Counted from the first letter of the stretch, positions 9,644 to 18,824 are shown. The stretch: DNA of 64,000 bases from an uncultured Planococcus sp. (GCA_947502505.1 CANNAE010000004.1:62001-126000), one strand, 5' to 3'. Numbers and translations are program-made. Notes: generated by a model from the letters alone, not told the origin.

Positions 9644-12202
9644 TTACAGTCCGCATTTCAATTGGGCTGCACAGTTCGTGCATGTATTGCATCCGCCCAT
9701 TTCTTCGACGGTCCCTTTACGGCAGACCGGGCAAGTATTGCCCACTTCCGATCCGATCGTGACATTGGTCGAGCGCAAGTCTTGGATCGTGTCGATCAGG
9801 ACTACCGGGCGTTTGCCGGTGTCTTCTTGCGTATGCTCTTCTTCGAATGTATTGTCTTCAGCTTTCAAGGTCAATACTTGCGAATCACGGCTGCCATCGA
9901 CATATACCGTGCCGCCTTTGGCACCGCCTTTATAAAGTCGTTCGTAGACGCCTTCCACTTGTTCAACGGTATAGCCTTTCGGCGCATTGACCGTTTTCGA
10001 GATGGAGGAATCGATCCAGCGCTGGATGATGCATTGCACATCGGCATGCGCTTCCGGAGCAAGGTCCATCGATGTAATGAACGCTTCCGGCAAATGATCT
10101 TCATCCGCATCCGGGTTATTCTTCAAGTATTCACGGACAATATCCGCTTTTACTTCGATGAATTTCCCGAGGCGGCCGCTGCGGTAATACGTGAAGGAAT
10201 AATACGGCTCCAGTCCAGTCGAAACGCCGACCATCGTGCCAGTCGAACCGGTTGGCGCCACTGTCAACAAGTGAGAGTTGCGAATCCCTTTATCGAGCAC
10301 AGCTTGGCGGATTTCTTCCGGCATGCCTTGCATAAATCCTGTCTCCGTGAAGGCACGGCGCAAGTTTTCCGTTTCAGCGTCTGTTTCGCCTACAAGGAAC
10401 GGGAAGCTGCCGCGTTCTTCAGCAAGCTCTGTTGAGGCTTCGTACGCTGCGACAGCAATGGTCTTGAAGATTTCATCGACTAGCTCGTTGCCTTCCGGTG
10501 AACCGTATTCGCGGTCCGAATAGATGAGCAAATCGGCAAGGCCCATAACGCCAAGGCCCACACGGCGTTCGCCAAGTGCCTGGATGCGATTGTCTTCTAG
10601 GAAGTATGGCGTGGCATCGATGACGTTATCTTGCATGCGGACGCCGACGCGCACGGTTTCCTTAAGCGCTTCAAAGTCGACTTGCTTGGTTTTTGGATCT
10701 GCAAAGCGCGCCAAGTTGACGGCTGCCAAGTTGCAGACAGAGTAAGGGGCCAATGGCTGTTCGCCGCACGGGTTCGTCGCTACGACTTTTTGGCCGTATG
10801 CTGTGGCGTTCGTTTTTTCATTGGCATTATCGATAAAGAAGATGCCAGGTTCTGCAGAGTATGTCGCGCATACATTGATCAAATTCCACAGTTCACGTGC
10901 TTTGATCACGCGGTAGGTCCGGACTTGATGGCCCAGTTTTTCCCATTCGCGGACATCGCCGATCTTCGGCCATTCTTCGTTATAGAAGGCCATCTCTTCT
11001 TTGGAGTATGACTCGACTGCCGGGAAGCGCAATTCGAAATCTGCATCATTCTCGACTGCTTCCATGAAGTCTTTTGTCAAAGTGACAGAGATATTGGCGC
11101 CTGTCAGGAATTCTTCGTTATGGACGGAGTATGTGCCGCCATCGCGCAGCTTCGTTTCTGCATCGCGCATGATTTTTTCATTGAACCCGCCCATACCTGG
11201 GATGGTTCTGTAGTTCAGCAAGCCTTGATACATTGCTTCTTCCTGTTCTGTCAAGGGCTTGAATTTCAATTTGTCATTTGCCAGGCGTTTGATTGTTTCG
11301 TCTTCCGTGTTCTCGATCAAATAACGCAGGATGCGCGGATTCTGCATTTTGGAAATGATGAATTCCGCAATATCCGGATGCCAGTCAGCAAGCATGATCA
11401 TCTGTGCACCGCGGCGTGAACCGCCCTGCTCGACAAGATGTGTCAGCTTCGCGATATCATCAAGCCAAGAAACAGAGCCCGACGACTTGCCGTTGACGCC
11501 GCGAGCGAGCGTATTGCGCGGGCGAAGCGTCGATCCGTTCGTTCCGACGCCGCCCCCGCGGCTCATGATTTCCATCACTTGCTTGCGGTGGTCCGAGATG
11601 CCTTCGCGCGAATCGGCGACAAACGGCATGACGTAGCAATTGAAATACGTGACATCCGTGTCGGCGCCTGCCCCGTAAAGAACACGGCCTGCCGGCACAA
11701 AGTTCAAGTTGACCAGCTGGTCATAGAATTTTGTGAACCATTCGCTTTGTTTCTCAGGGGTTTTCTCAACTGCTGAAAGCCCGGTCGCATTGCGTTTGGC
11801 GATTTGCTCGTAAAATACTTCAAGCGGCTTTTCGATCACATCGATTGGCCGGTTGACGATGCCTTGCTCTACTTCTTCAGGGTTGTCGATGGCGCTGCGG
11901 TAATCTTCTTCGATCCATACGCGTGCTTTGTTCGCGTCTTCATCGATCGAGACGATATAGCCGAGACCCCGTGCCGGGAATTTCGGGTCTTCTTTGACCG
12001 TCAAGACGACGAAATCACCAGGCTTCAATGTGCTTTTGCTAGTGTCTTTGAAAGAATAGCGGTCAATCATGACCAGGCGGGATACGCCTTTATGGGTTTT
12101 GTTCATGTCTTTTGTTACCGCGTGGACTTGCGGGAACGCTTCAATGTCTTTGTTCAGGGACTCGACGTTTAATGTATATTCGGATTGTGTGGCGGAAACC
12201 AT
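9644..12202 (-). CDS. nrdJ: Adenosylcobalamin-dependent (class II) ribonucleotide reductase
   Basis: Reduces ribonucleotides to deoxyribonucleotides using a radical generated from coenzyme B12, independent of oxygen. 852 residues. Motifs: N-terminal ~100-residue extension, RNR barrel with Cys189 in YFNCY, the finger loop TNPCGEQ at 477-482 (catalytic Cys479 and Glu481), partner Cys490 in YSVCNL, then GVGVMGLADLL, APTGSTGTM, and a C-terminal zinc-like tail with CPVC and CNTCTNC that supplies reductant thiols. AGGAGG precedes ATG 12202. Single gene with its own terminator and a NrdR-type operator upstream. B. subtilis lacks a gene of this class at this locus. Confidence 0.95.
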   Translation of the reverse strand: MVSATQSEYTLNVESLNKDIEAFPQVHAVTKDMNKTHKGVSRLVMIDRYSFKDTSKSTLKPGDFVVLTVKEDPKFPARGLGYIVSIDEDANKARVWIEEDYRSAIDNPEEVEQGIVNRPIDVIEKPLEVFYEQIAKRNATGLSAVEKTPEKQSEWFTKFYDQLVNLNFVPAGRVLYGAGADTDVTYFNCYVMPFVADSREGISDHRKQVMEIMSRGGGVGTNGSTLRPRNTLARGVNGKSSGSVSWLDDIAKLTHLVEQGGSRRGAQMIMLADWHPDIAEFIISKMQNPRILRYLIENTEDETIKRLANDKLKFKPLTEQEEAMYQGLLNYRTIPGMGGFNEKIMRDAETKLRDGGTYSVHNEEFLTGANISVTLTKDFMEAVENDADFELRFPAVESYSKEEMAFYNEEWPKIGDVREWEKLGHQVRTYRVIKARELWNLINVCATYSAEPGIFFIDNANEKTNATAYGQKVVATNPCGEQPLAPYSVCNLAAVNLARFADPKTKQVDFEALKETVRVGVRMQDNVIDATPYFLEDNRIQALGERRVGLGVMGLADLLIYSDREYGSPEGNELVDEIFKTIAVAAYEASTELAEERGSFPFLVGETDAETENLRRAFTETGFMQGMPEEIRQAVLDKGIRNSHLLTVAPTGSTGTMVGVSTGLEPYYSFTYYRSGRLGKFIEVKADIVREYLKNNPDADEDHLPEAFITSMDLAPEAHADVQCIIQRWIDSSISKTVNAPKGYTVEQVEGVYERLYKGGAKGGTVYVDGSRDSQVLTLKAEDNTFEEEHTQEDTGKRPVVLIDTIQDLRSTNVTIGSEVGNTCPVCRKGTVEEMGGCNTCTNCAAQLKCGL

Positions 12203-12235
12203 TTGACAAATCCTCCTTTGTATTATATGGGCTTA

Positions 12236-12283
12236 ACACTATATATAGTATTATTACATTTCCCATGATACTATATGTTGAAA
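12236..12283 (-). promoter_or_regulatory. Paired NrdR-box-like operator upstream of nrdJ
   Basis: Two 16-bp elements resemble the NrdR box (acaCwATATATwGTgt): 12236-12251 reads ACACTATATATAGTAT on the plus strand (near perfect), and 12268-12283 reads ATACTATATGTTGAAA (weaker). Their starts are 32 bp apart, about three helical turns, the usual NrdR arrangement. Seen: the elements and spacing. Inferred: repression by NrdR-dATP. Confidence 0.75.
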
Positions 12284-12530
12284 CTCAGTCGCAATAACAT
12301 TTTTCTGATGGAAAATTTGCATGGCCAGATAAGCGAGCAACGGCAAGGGTTCTGCGTTTTGCCTATCGTGAAAATGAGACGAAAGACACGTATGTTCGCA
12401 TAATCCAGCACAAAAATCGATTGAATTTCCTGCGGCCAGCACTTGACAATTGAAAGTGCAGCAGCGGCGCGCTTTACACCTGCAGCCTTCACAGGATTGC
12501 CTCTGATTTGCCCAGATTACTGTAACATAG
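12284..12530. other. Long non-coding-looking gap between nrdJ and the rhodanese gene
   Basis: No gene is supported here. A 73-codon minus-strand frame (12271-12492) rich in Cys/Arg has no recognisable domain, and its 3' end would overlap the NrdR boxes. No B12-riboswitch core (GCCACTG box) was found. The segment may hold the nrdJ promoter or the remains of a lost gene. Confidence 0.4.
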
Positions 12531-12533
12531 CCA

Positions 12534-12563
12534 TTGAATATCCGTCACCTTATCTCTTATAAT
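12534..12563 (+). promoter_or_regulatory. Sigma-A-type promoter of the rhodanese-like gene
   Basis: TTGAAT (12534-12539), 18-nt spacer, TATAAT (12558-12563), ending 27 nt before the GTG start at 12591. Confidence 0.6.
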
Positions 12564-12590
12564 GAGAAAGTATAGAAAGGGGCAAGAACA

Positions 12591-12971
12591 GTGGAATTAT
12601 TGTATATCACATTGGGTGTCGTCATTGCCATCCTCATCTTTGCGGTCGTCTCCTTCCTGCGCATCCGCAAAGCGGTTACCGACCTGAACCAGGAAGAATT
12701 TATCCAAGGCTATCGGAAAGCACAGCTTATCGATGTCCGGGAACCTAAAGACTTTGCAGCTGGCCATATCCTCGGGGCACGCAATATCCCGCAATCGCAA
12801 TTGCGCCAGCGCTACAAGGAAATCCGCGCTGACAAACCGGTCTATCTGTATGACCAGAACGGGGCAAGAAGCGGGCGTGTCGCATTGTTCCTGAAGAAAA
12901 AAGGCTACGAGCAATTATTCCAATTGCAAGGCGGCTTCAAAAAATGGACTGGCAAGATCAAATCCAAATAA
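12591..12971 (+). CDS. Membrane-anchored rhodanese-like protein lacking the catalytic Cys (YqhL-like)
   Basis: 126 residues: an N-terminal membrane helix (about 3-22, LYITLGVVIAILIFAVVSFL) followed by a rhodanese domain with LIDVREPKDFAAGHILGARNIP near 46-67 and LQGGFKKWTGK near the end. The active-site loop reads YDQNGARS, so Asp88 stands where sulfurtransferases have Cys; the domain is unlikely to transfer sulfur and may bind a partner. GTG start with AAAGGGG 8 nt upstream. Monocistronic, convergent with gcvPB. Confidence 0.85.
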   Translation: MELLYITLGVVIAILIFAVVSFLRIRKAVTDLNQEEFIQGYRKAQLIDVREPKDFAAGHILGARNIPQSQLRQRYKEIRADKPVYLYDQNGARSGRVALFLKKKGYEQLFQLQGGFKKWTGKIKSK

Positions 12972-12973
12972 GC

Positions 12974-13010
12974 AAAAACCCCACAAGCAATGGCTTGTGG
13001 GGTTTTTTTC
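12974..13010. terminator. Bidirectional terminator between the rhodanese gene and gcvPB
   Basis: AACCCCACAAGC / GCTTGTGGGGTT 12-bp perfect stem with a 4-nt loop, A-run on the left and T-run on the right, serving both convergent genes. Confidence 0.85.
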
Positions 13011-13024
13011 TTCTGTATTCGCTT

Positions 13025-14497
13025 TTATTCGCTGTCAGTCGGTTTCTGGTAACGGAGCACCGGCTTGCGTGCCGCTTTCGTTTCATCAAGTCTATTGATG
13101 ACTGTCGTATGCGGGGCATTTTGGACGATCTCCGGATTTTCTTCCACTTCACGCGCGATTTGGATCATTGCATCGATAAAGTCATCGAGCGTTTCTTTCG
13201 ACTCGGTCTCGGTCGGCTCGATCATCATGCCTTCTTCCACGTTGAGCGGGAAGTAGATGGTCGGCGGATGGTAGCCGAAGTCGAGCAGGCGCTTCGCCAT
13301 GTCGAGCGTGCGGACGCCGAGCTTCTTCTGGCGTCGGCCGCTCAAGACGAACTCGTGCTTGCAATGGCGGTCATACGGCAAATCGAAATGAGGCGCAAGG
13401 CGGCGCATCATGTAGTTGGCGTTCAATACCGCATATTCCGTCACTTTCTTCAAGCCATCCGGCCCCATCGTGCGGATATACGTGTAGGCGCGGACATTGA
13501 TGCCGAAGTTGCCATAGAACGGCTTGACGCGCCCGATCGATTCAGGGCGGTCGTAATCGAATGTAAAGCCTTCTTCGGTCTTGATAAGAATTGGTTTTGG
13601 CAAGTACGGGATGAGGTCAGCATTCACGCCGACTGGCCCGGACCCTGGGCCGCCACCGCCGTGTGGGCCGGTGAATGTTTTATGCAAGTTCAAATGGACA
13701 ACATCAAAGCCCATATCGCCAGGGCGTGCTTTAGACATGACGGCGTTTAAGTTCGCGCCGTCATAATACAGCTTGCCGCCGACTTTATGGATGATCGAAG
13801 CCATCTCAAGGATATCTTCCTCAAACAGCCCGAGCGTGTTCGGGTTGGTCAACATGAGTGCCGCCGTGTCGTCACCGACCACGCGCTTCAAGTCTTCCAA
13901 ATCGACAAGGCCGTGTTCATTTGATTTCACGGTCACGGTCTCGAAGCCGGCGACTGTGGCAGAAGCCGGATTGGTCCCGTGAGCAGAATCCGGAACGATG
14001 ACTTTCGTGCGGTTGAAATCGCCATTCGCTTCATGGAAAGCACGGATCATCATAAGGCCTGTCCATTCCCCGTGTGCGCCGGCAGCCGGCTGTAGCGTCA
14101 CTTCATCCATGCCGGTGATTTCCTTCAAGTGCTCCTGAAGGTCATACATCAATTCCATCGCCCCTTGCACAGTCGATTCCTCCTGCAATGGGTGGATGTT
14201 CGCGAAACCGGAAAAGCGAGCGACGGATTCATTGATTTTCGGGTTGTATTTCATCGTGCACGAGCCGAGCGGATAGAATCCGGAATCGACGCCATGGTTG
14301 CGCTTTGAAAGCGCCGTGTAATGGCGCATGATATCGAGTTCCGATACTTCCGGCAGTTCCGCAAACTCTTCGCGGACCAATTCTTCGCCGAGCAATTCAT
14401 TCAAATCCACCTGCGGCACATCCAGCTCCGGCAAGCTATAGCCGACGCGGCCTTGTTTGGTCATTTCAAAAATGAGTGGCTGGTTGTCTTTATGCAT
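13025..14497 (-). CDS. gcvPB: Glycine dehydrogenase (decarboxylating) subunit 2
   Basis: C-terminal half of the P-protein of glycine cleavage; binds pyridoxal phosphate and decarboxylates glycine onto the lipoyl-H protein. The PLP Lys lies in [20 protein letters not shown]. Start at ATG 14497 ([17 protein letters not shown], matching the family) with GGAGG 6-8 nt upstream, giving 490 residues; the frame is open to 14527 but without support. It overlaps the end of gcvPA by 8 nt. Third gene of gcvT-gcvPA-gcvPB. Confidence 0.96.
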   Translation of the reverse strand: MHKDNQPLIFEMTKQGRVGYSLPELDVPQVDLNELLGEELVREEFAELPEVSELDIMRHYTALSKRNHGVDSGFYPLGSCTMKYNPKINESVARFSGFANIHPLQEESTVQGAMELMYDLQEHLKEITGMDEVTLQPAAGAHGEWTGLMMIRAFHEANGDFNRTKVIVPDSAHGTNPASATVAGFETVTVKSNEHGLVDLEDLKRVVGDDTAALMLTNPNTLGLFEEDILEMASIIHKVGGKLYYDGANLNAVMSKARPGDMGFDVVHLNLHKTFTGPHGGGGPGSGPVGVNADLIPYLPKPILIKTEEGFTFDYDRPESIGRVKPFYGNFGINVRAYTYIRTMGPDGLKKVTEYAVLNANYMMRRLAPHFDLPYDRHCKHEFVLSGRRQKKLGVRTLDMAKRLLDFGYHPPTIYFPLNVEEGMMIEPTETESKETLDDFIDAMIQIAREVEENPEIVQNAPHTTVINRLDETKAARKPVLRYQKPTDSE

Positions 14498-15857
14498 GGG
14501 AAGCCTCCGTTTCTCGCACGAATGCATCGATTACTTGTACAAACGCGTCGATTTCTTCTTTGGAACGCTGTTCAGTGACTGCAATCAGCATATGCCCTTG
14601 CAATTCGTCATAGCTCAAGCCGAGGTCATAGCCGCCGATCATGCCTTTGTCGAACAAGGCCTCATTCAGTTCCTTCACTGGAGAATCAAGCTTGACGGCA
14701 ATTTCGTTGAAGTGTGCGCCGCCGAAAGCAATTTCAAGGCCGGATTTCTTCAGCTGCTGCTTCATGTATTGTGTTTTGGCGATGTTTTGCACGGCGATTT
14801 CTTTTGTGCCTTCCTTGCCGAGTGCGGTCATTGCGACAGAAGCTGCCAGGGCATTCAAGGCTTGGTTCGAGCAAATATTCGAAGTCGCTTTATCGCGGCG
14901 GATATGCTGCTCGCGCGCTTGCAAAGTCAGCACGAAGCCGCGTCTGCCTTCATCGTCTGTCGTTTCGCCGACAAGGCGTCCCGGGACTTTGCGCATCAAT
15001 TTCTGCGTGACGGCAAAATAACCGCAATGGGGGCCGCCAAACGCTTCAGGAATGCCGAAAGGCTGTGCATCGCCGACTGTGATATCTGCGCCGAATTTGC
15101 CTGGTGGCGTAAGTGCGCCAAGTGCCAATGGATTCGATGATACCGTGAACAACGCGCCCGCTTCATGGACGATTGGTTCGATTTCTTTCAAATTCTCCAC
15201 TTGGCCGAAAAAGTTCGGGTATTGGACCATGACGGTTGCCGTGTTCTCATCGACCATTTCTTTCAAAGCGTCGATATCCGTGCGGCCGTCTTTTAACGGG
15301 ATTTCCACTACATCGATGGATTGGCCGAGCGCATAGGTGCGCACTACATCTCGTGACTCTGGGTGGACAGCGCGGGAGACAAGGATTTTCTTGCGGCGCG
15401 TCTGCCCGGCTGCAAGCATGCCGGCTTCCGCGAGCGCCGTCCCGCCGTCGTACATGGAAGAGTTTGCGATATCCATGCCAGTGATTTCAGCGATCATCGT
15501 CTGGAACTCAAAGATGGCCTGCAATTCCCCTTGGGAGATTTCAGGTTGGTACGGCGTGTAGGCTGTATAAAATTCAGAACGGGAGATGACATGATCGACA
15601 ATAATCGGTTTGTAATGGTCGTAAACGCCTGCGCCAAGAAATGAAGCATAGCGGGCCGAATCTGCATTCTTGCCGGCAAGCTGTGCCAATTCTTTCGTCA
15701 ACGCCGATTCGGATTTTGCCGGTTTGATATTGTATTCGCCTTTAAAGCGTACTTTTTCAGGAATGTCCGAAAACAATTCGTCGATTGATTGGACGCCGAT
15801 CGTCTCGAGCATGTCTTTTTCATCTTGGGAAGTCATTGGTAGATAGCGATGTTTCAT
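14490..15857 (-). CDS. gcvPA: Glycine dehydrogenase (decarboxylating) subunit 1
   Basis: N-terminal half of the split P-protein of the glycine cleavage system, forming an alpha2beta2 enzyme with GcvPB. 455 residues, starts [21 protein letters not shown] as in B. subtilis. It keeps the fold-type I shape but no PLP lysine; that lies in GcvPB. Conserved [22 protein letters not shown] and [10 protein letters not shown] are visible. RBS AAGGGGA. 28 nt downstream of gcvT. Confidence 0.96.
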   Translation of the reverse strand: MKHRYLPMTSQDEKDMLETIGVQSIDELFSDIPEKVRFKGEYNIKPAKSESALTKELAQLAGKNADSARYASFLGAGVYDHYKPIIVDHVISRSEFYTAYTPYQPEISQGELQAIFEFQTMIAEITGMDIANSSMYDGGTALAEAGMLAAGQTRRKKILVSRAVHPESRDVVRTYALGQSIDVVEIPLKDGRTDIDALKEMVDENTATVMVQYPNFFGQVENLKEIEPIVHEAGALFTVSSNPLALGALTPPGKFGADITVGDAQPFGIPEAFGGPHCGYFAVTQKLMRKVPGRLVGETTDDEGRRGFVLTLQAREQHIRRDKATSNICSNQALNALAASVAMTALGKEGTKEIAVQNIAKTQYMKQQLKKSGLEIAFGGAHFNEIAVKLDSPVKELNEALFDKGMIGGYDLGLSYDELQGHMLIAVTEQRSKEEIDAFVQVIDAFVRETEASHA

Positions 15858-15884
15858 CGTGTGCAGTCCCCTTCTTTATTCGGA

Positions 15885-16985
15885 TTATTTAGAGCGTTTA
15901 TAAAATGGCGCTGCGACAATTTGTGCTTTCAGGCGTTTGTTGCGGATTTCCACTTCCACTGCCGTGCCAAGCTCGTTATGCTCAGCATCGAGCAAGGCCA
16001 GCCCGATATTTTTCTTCAAGGTCGGCGATTGTGTACCCGTAGTGACCTCGCCAATTTTCACATCGTCTTTGTAAACTGCGTAGCCGTGGCGCGGGATGCC
16101 TTTATCAATCATTTCGATGCCGACGGATTTACGCGGGACGCCGGCTTCCTTTTGGTCCGCCAAAGCCTGTTTGCCGATAAAATCCGCTTCTTTTTTCAAT
16201 TTGACCGCAAAACCGATGCCGGCTTCAAGCGGCGTAATGTCTTTGGACAGTTCTTGCCCGTAAAGTGCAAGGCCTGCTTCAAAACGCAGCGTATCGCGGG
16301 CACCGAGCCCAGCTGGCACGACACCTGCCGATTCGCCGGCTTCAAGGATCCGGTCCCATAAAACGGCAACTGCCTCAGGGCTTCCGTAAATTTCAAAACC
16401 ATCTTCGCCGGTATAGCCTGTGCGCGAGACCAGCACTTCTTGCCCTGCAACTTCCACACGCTCTTTAAAGCGGAACGGGCGGATGGACGATAGCTCTTCT
16501 TCCGTTAATTGGCTTAACACGTTTTCGGCAAGCGGCCCCTGGAGCGCGAGCAGGCCGAATCGCTCGGATGCATTGTCAAGTTCGACTTGGCCTTCAAGAT
16601 GCTCCTGCATCCAATTGAAATCCTTGTCGATATTCGATGCATTGACCACCAGCAAATAGCGGTTATCGCCAAGCTTGTAGGCGAGCAAATCGTCTATGGT
16701 GCCTCCGTCTTCGTAGCACATGGCCGTGTATTGCGCCTGGCCTTCTTGAAGCTTCGACACGTCATTGGTCAGCAATTTCTGCAAATAAGGCAGGCTGTCC
16801 GGGCCCGATACAAATATCTCGCCCATATGCGAGACATCAAACAATCCGGCTTTCGTCCGGACCGCTTCATGCTCTTCTTTGATGGAAGAAAATTGCACCG
16901 GCAATTCCCATCCCCCAAAATCGATCGTCTTGCCGCCATAGCGGGCATACGAGTCAAACAAAGGTGTTCGCTTCAATTGTCCCAA
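15885..16985 (-). CDS. gcvT: Glycine cleavage system aminomethyltransferase (T-protein)
   Basis: Transfers the methylene group from H-protein to THF, releasing ammonia. 366 residues; [53 protein letters not shown] and [17 protein letters not shown] are family motifs. Start is a TTG at 16985 behind GGAGGG; an in-frame TTG at 16976 would give the shorter B. subtilis-like N-terminus. First gene of the gcv operon and directly behind the glycine riboswitch. Confidence 0.96.
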   Translation of the reverse strand: MGQLKRTPLFDSYARYGGKTIDFGGWELPVQFSSIKEEHEAVRTKAGLFDVSHMGEIFVSGPDSLPYLQKLLTNDVSKLQEGQAQYTAMCYEDGGTIDDLLAYKLGDNRYLLVVNASNIDKDFNWMQEHLEGQVELDNASERFGLLALQGPLAENVLSQLTEEELSSIRPFRFKERVEVAGQEVLVSRTGYTGEDGFEIYGSPEAVAVLWDRILEAGESAGVVPAGLGARDTLRFEAGLALYGQELSKDITPLEAGIGFAVKLKKEADFIGKQALADQKEAGVPRKSVGIEMIDKGIPRHGYAVYKDDVKIGEVTTGTQSPTLKKNIGLALLDAEHNELGTAVEVEIRNKRLKAQIVAAPFYKRSK

Positions 16986-17017
16986 TCTTTTTCCCTCCTG
17001 TTTTCAAAGCACACAAA

Positions 17018-17062
17018 AAAGGACAGAAAATCCCCTTTACTAAAAAGGGAATTCTCTGTCCT
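17018..17062 (-). terminator. Expression-platform terminator of the glycine riboswitch
   Basis: Minus strand: GGACAGA...TTCCC / GGGGA...TCTGTCC hairpin followed by six T, placed between the aptamers and the gcvT ribosome site. Its 5' arm begins right after aptamer 2, as expected for a glycine-ON switch. Confidence 0.85.
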
Positions 17063-17216
17063 GGCACCTGAAAGTTTACCGTAACGGCTTTCCTCATCGG
17101 TAGCTGCATATCATCAGCGTTCTCCAGAGATGCGTCCTGTACGAGTCTTTTTGCCTGAGAGATTCATGACGAATCATTTGCTCCTTCGGCGACGCTGCTG
17201 CGTTCTCTCCCCGTAC
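17060..17216 (-). ncRNA. Tandem glycine riboswitch upstream of gcvT
   Basis: Two glycine aptamers in series in the gcvT leader. Aptamer 1 (about 17216-17146) starts GGGGAGAGAACGCAGC and ends near ATCTCTCAGGCAAAAAGAC; aptamer 2 (about 17146-17060) contains GGACGCATCTCTGGAGAACG, GCTACCGATGAGGAAAGCC and TTTCAGGTGCCAGGACAGAG. These are the conserved gcvT-motif blocks with the short A-rich linker. Placement before gcvT plus a terminator indicates that glycine binding allows transcription of the gcv operon. Confidence 0.93.
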
Positions 17217-17365
17217 ACTCATCCGCCCAAATCAATGTTGAATTGGTCCATCCCGCTATACAGAATAGTATAACTTCGACTACATCCTAACATTGAATCA
17301 GCGAAAGCGCAATCTTTTTTACCTTATTGCTTTAAAAGCGAATGTTCGTGTTTAAAATCTGTAAA

Positions 17366-17878
17366 TCATTCGTTTTTTAAGCGTTTGACTTGAAACGCGG
17401 CATATTGGGTAATCTGCCGCAGCGAGCGATGCTCGGTCCGGATGGTAATATGCGCTGTCCGTTTATAATCACGGTAGCGCGCTTTATGGAGCGCTTCAAT
17501 TTCTTCGCGCGTCGAGCGCCTGACGATCGGACGGTTCGGGTCTTTGTGGATACGCCGCCAAATTTCCTTGAAAGGCGCATCCAGAAACAACACGAGCCCT
17601 GTCTTTCGCATAAGGCGCTGATTCACTTTGCGCATTGTGACCCCGCCGCCCGTAGAAATGATGCACTGCTCCTGTTGCAAATTTTGCAAAAACTTTGTTT
17701 CGAGATCCCTAAAATATTCTTCGCCGAAACGCTCAAAAATCTCAGGGATCGTCATGCCCAGCTGACGGACGATTTCCTTGTCCATATCATAATAAGGCAT
17801 TTTCAATAAAAAGCTTAGCCGCCTGCCGACCGCACTTTTGCCGCAGCCCATAAAACCGATCAAATATATTCTGTTCAT
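17366..17878 (-). CDS. aroK: Shikimate kinase
   Basis: Phosphorylates shikimate at the 3-hydroxyl with ATP. 170 residues from ATG 17878 (MNRIYLIGFMGCGKSAVGRRL); the frame is open to a TTG at 17923 but the P-loop start and a GGTGGGAG site support the shorter form. Motifs: Walker A GFMGCGKSA (8-16), DMDKEI, ERFGEEYFRDLE, STGGGVTMR. It lies 19 nt after the shortened comGG and so may be read through from the comG operon. Confidence 0.93.
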   Translation of the reverse strand: MNRIYLIGFMGCGKSAVGRRLSFLLKMPYYDMDKEIVRQLGMTIPEIFERFGEEYFRDLETKFLQNLQQEQCIISTGGGVTMRKVNQRLMRKTGLVLFLDAPFKEIWRRIHKDPNRPIVRRSTREEIEALHKARYRDYKRTAHITIRTEHRSLRQITQYAAFQVKRLKNE

Positions 17879-17897
17879 TGCTCCCACCCGTACTACC

Positions 17898-18101
17898 CTA
17901 CTTAGGGATTTTATTTTGCCCAATTTCCATCAGTAGTTGTATAGTAGCATTTCTATGAACATTTTCCAAACTATCATAAGTCTGATATTCGATCGCATAG
18001 AGCAGGACCATGTGTGAAAGCAGTGCCAATGCGGATAGAAAAAACACCAAAGACAGCGGATAGACTGCCCCGGATTGGCTAGTCCGAATGCAAGAGCGCA
18101 T
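17898..18101 (-). CDS. comGG: Short ComGG-like protein at the end of the comG operon
   Basis: 67 residues. Position (last comG gene, overlapping comGF by 23 nt) and the N-terminus SGAVYPLSLVFFLSALALLSHM, a class of hydrophobic pilin-like segment, argue for ComGG. B. subtilis ComGG is about 124 residues, so the C-terminal half is missing; the frame stops (TAG) 19 nt before the aroK start. Membrane helix about 10-30. Whether the product works in DNA uptake is unclear; assignment by context more than by sequence. Confidence 0.6.
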   Translation of the reverse strand: MRSCIRTSQSGAVYPLSLVFFLSALALLSHMVLLYAIEYQTYDSLENVHRNATIQLLMEIGQNKIPK

Positions 18102-18519
18102 AATCTGCCTCCTCTTTTGCGCCGCTGTGAAATTCCAGCTGTATGGTCAGACGCTCGCCTGCCAGTTGAAATTCACCCCCCTTCACATCGGTCAGCATGA
18201 TTTCATGTCCCTGTTGGTCTTTGCGCTTGCGCACAACTGTGCCATACAATTCGATGTCGTAGACAATGGCACCTTGGACGATGCGCACGCCTTTACCATC
18301 GCGCATGATGGAAATTTGCTTGCTATCATCCAGATATTGCTGCAGTTCCAGGCTGAACAGCCGGTACTCCGTCGCCGAGGAATCCAAGTCCACTAGATAA
18401 TGCGAACTGAACCCGTAGAACATCGCGGCAAGCGGCAACATAATCGACAAAGCCAATATTGCCAATAGGCTGTCCAGCAAAGTGAATCCTGCTGAAGAGC
18501 GGATCTTCACTCGATGCAT
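18079..18519 (-). CDS. comGF: Competence pseudopilin-associated protein ComGF
   Basis: 146 residues from ATG 18519. The N-terminus SSAGFTLLDSLLAILALSIMLPLAAMF (from residue 7) is a prepilin-type segment with GFTLLD instead of GFTLLE at the cleavage region; the rest is a soluble beta-rich domain. ComGF in B. subtilis is a membrane protein needed for the competence pseudopilus. It overlaps comGE by 13 nt. The frame reaches 18579 but the ATG with GGAAAGCAGGA upstream is the better start. Confidence 0.82.
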   Translation of the reverse strand: MHRVKIRSSAGFTLLDSLLAILALSIMLPLAAMFYGFSSHYLVDLDSSATEYRLFSLELQQYLDDSKQISIMRDGKGVRIVQGAIVYDIELYGTVVRKRKDQQGHEIMLTDVKGGEFQLAGERLTIQLEFHSGAKEEADYALLHSD

Positions 18520-18824
18520 AATTGTTCCTGCTTTCCTTGGAAATCCATGTACTCCACGCAATGGCCTTCCGCTTGCCAAGAATAGAGGATGCCATTTACG
18601 GAGCGCTGCCCTTCCGTACGGCCAGTCGAGGCGATGACTTTTGCCGCTTCATGCAATGTTTCGTAAGCTGCAAAGCGCTCTTTTTTCAGCTCCAGCCGCA
18701 CGTGCATCTCATGTGCCAGAGGCAGTAAAGACCCGAACACGAGAAATACCATAAATAGGCTGAGCATCGTTTCTGCCAGGGAAATGCCTCGGTCATTTCG
18801 AAACCACCACACGCCCTTTGCCAA
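18507..18824 (-). CDS. comGE: Competence pseudopilus protein ComGE
   Basis: 105 residues. Prepilin-like start RNDRGISLAETMLSLFMVFLVFGSLLPLA (Glu at position +5 after Gly, then a membrane helix), followed by a small soluble domain with two Cys near the C-terminus. Order and overlaps (32 nt with comGD, 13 nt with comGF) match the B. subtilis comG operon. Identification rests largely on context; sequence conservation in this family is low. Confidence 0.75.
   Translation of the reverse strand: MAKGVWWFRNDRGISLAETMLSLFMVFLVFGSLLPLAHEMHVRLELKKERFAAYETLHEAAKVIASTGRTEGQRSVNGILYSWQAEGHCVEYMDFQGKQEQLCIE

Noticed and set aside
9662-10435. 257-codon plus-strand frame across nrdJ
   Set aside because: Antisense shadow of nrdJ, Phe/Arg-rich with no domain.
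12203-12590. Cobalamin riboswitch upstream of nrdJ
   Set aside because: The B12 box core and surrounding conserved blocks were not found on either strand; the NrdR boxes explain regulation better.
12944-13750. 268-codon plus-strand frame spanning the terminator and gcvPB
   Set aside because: It runs through the terminator hairpin and is antisense to gcvPB.
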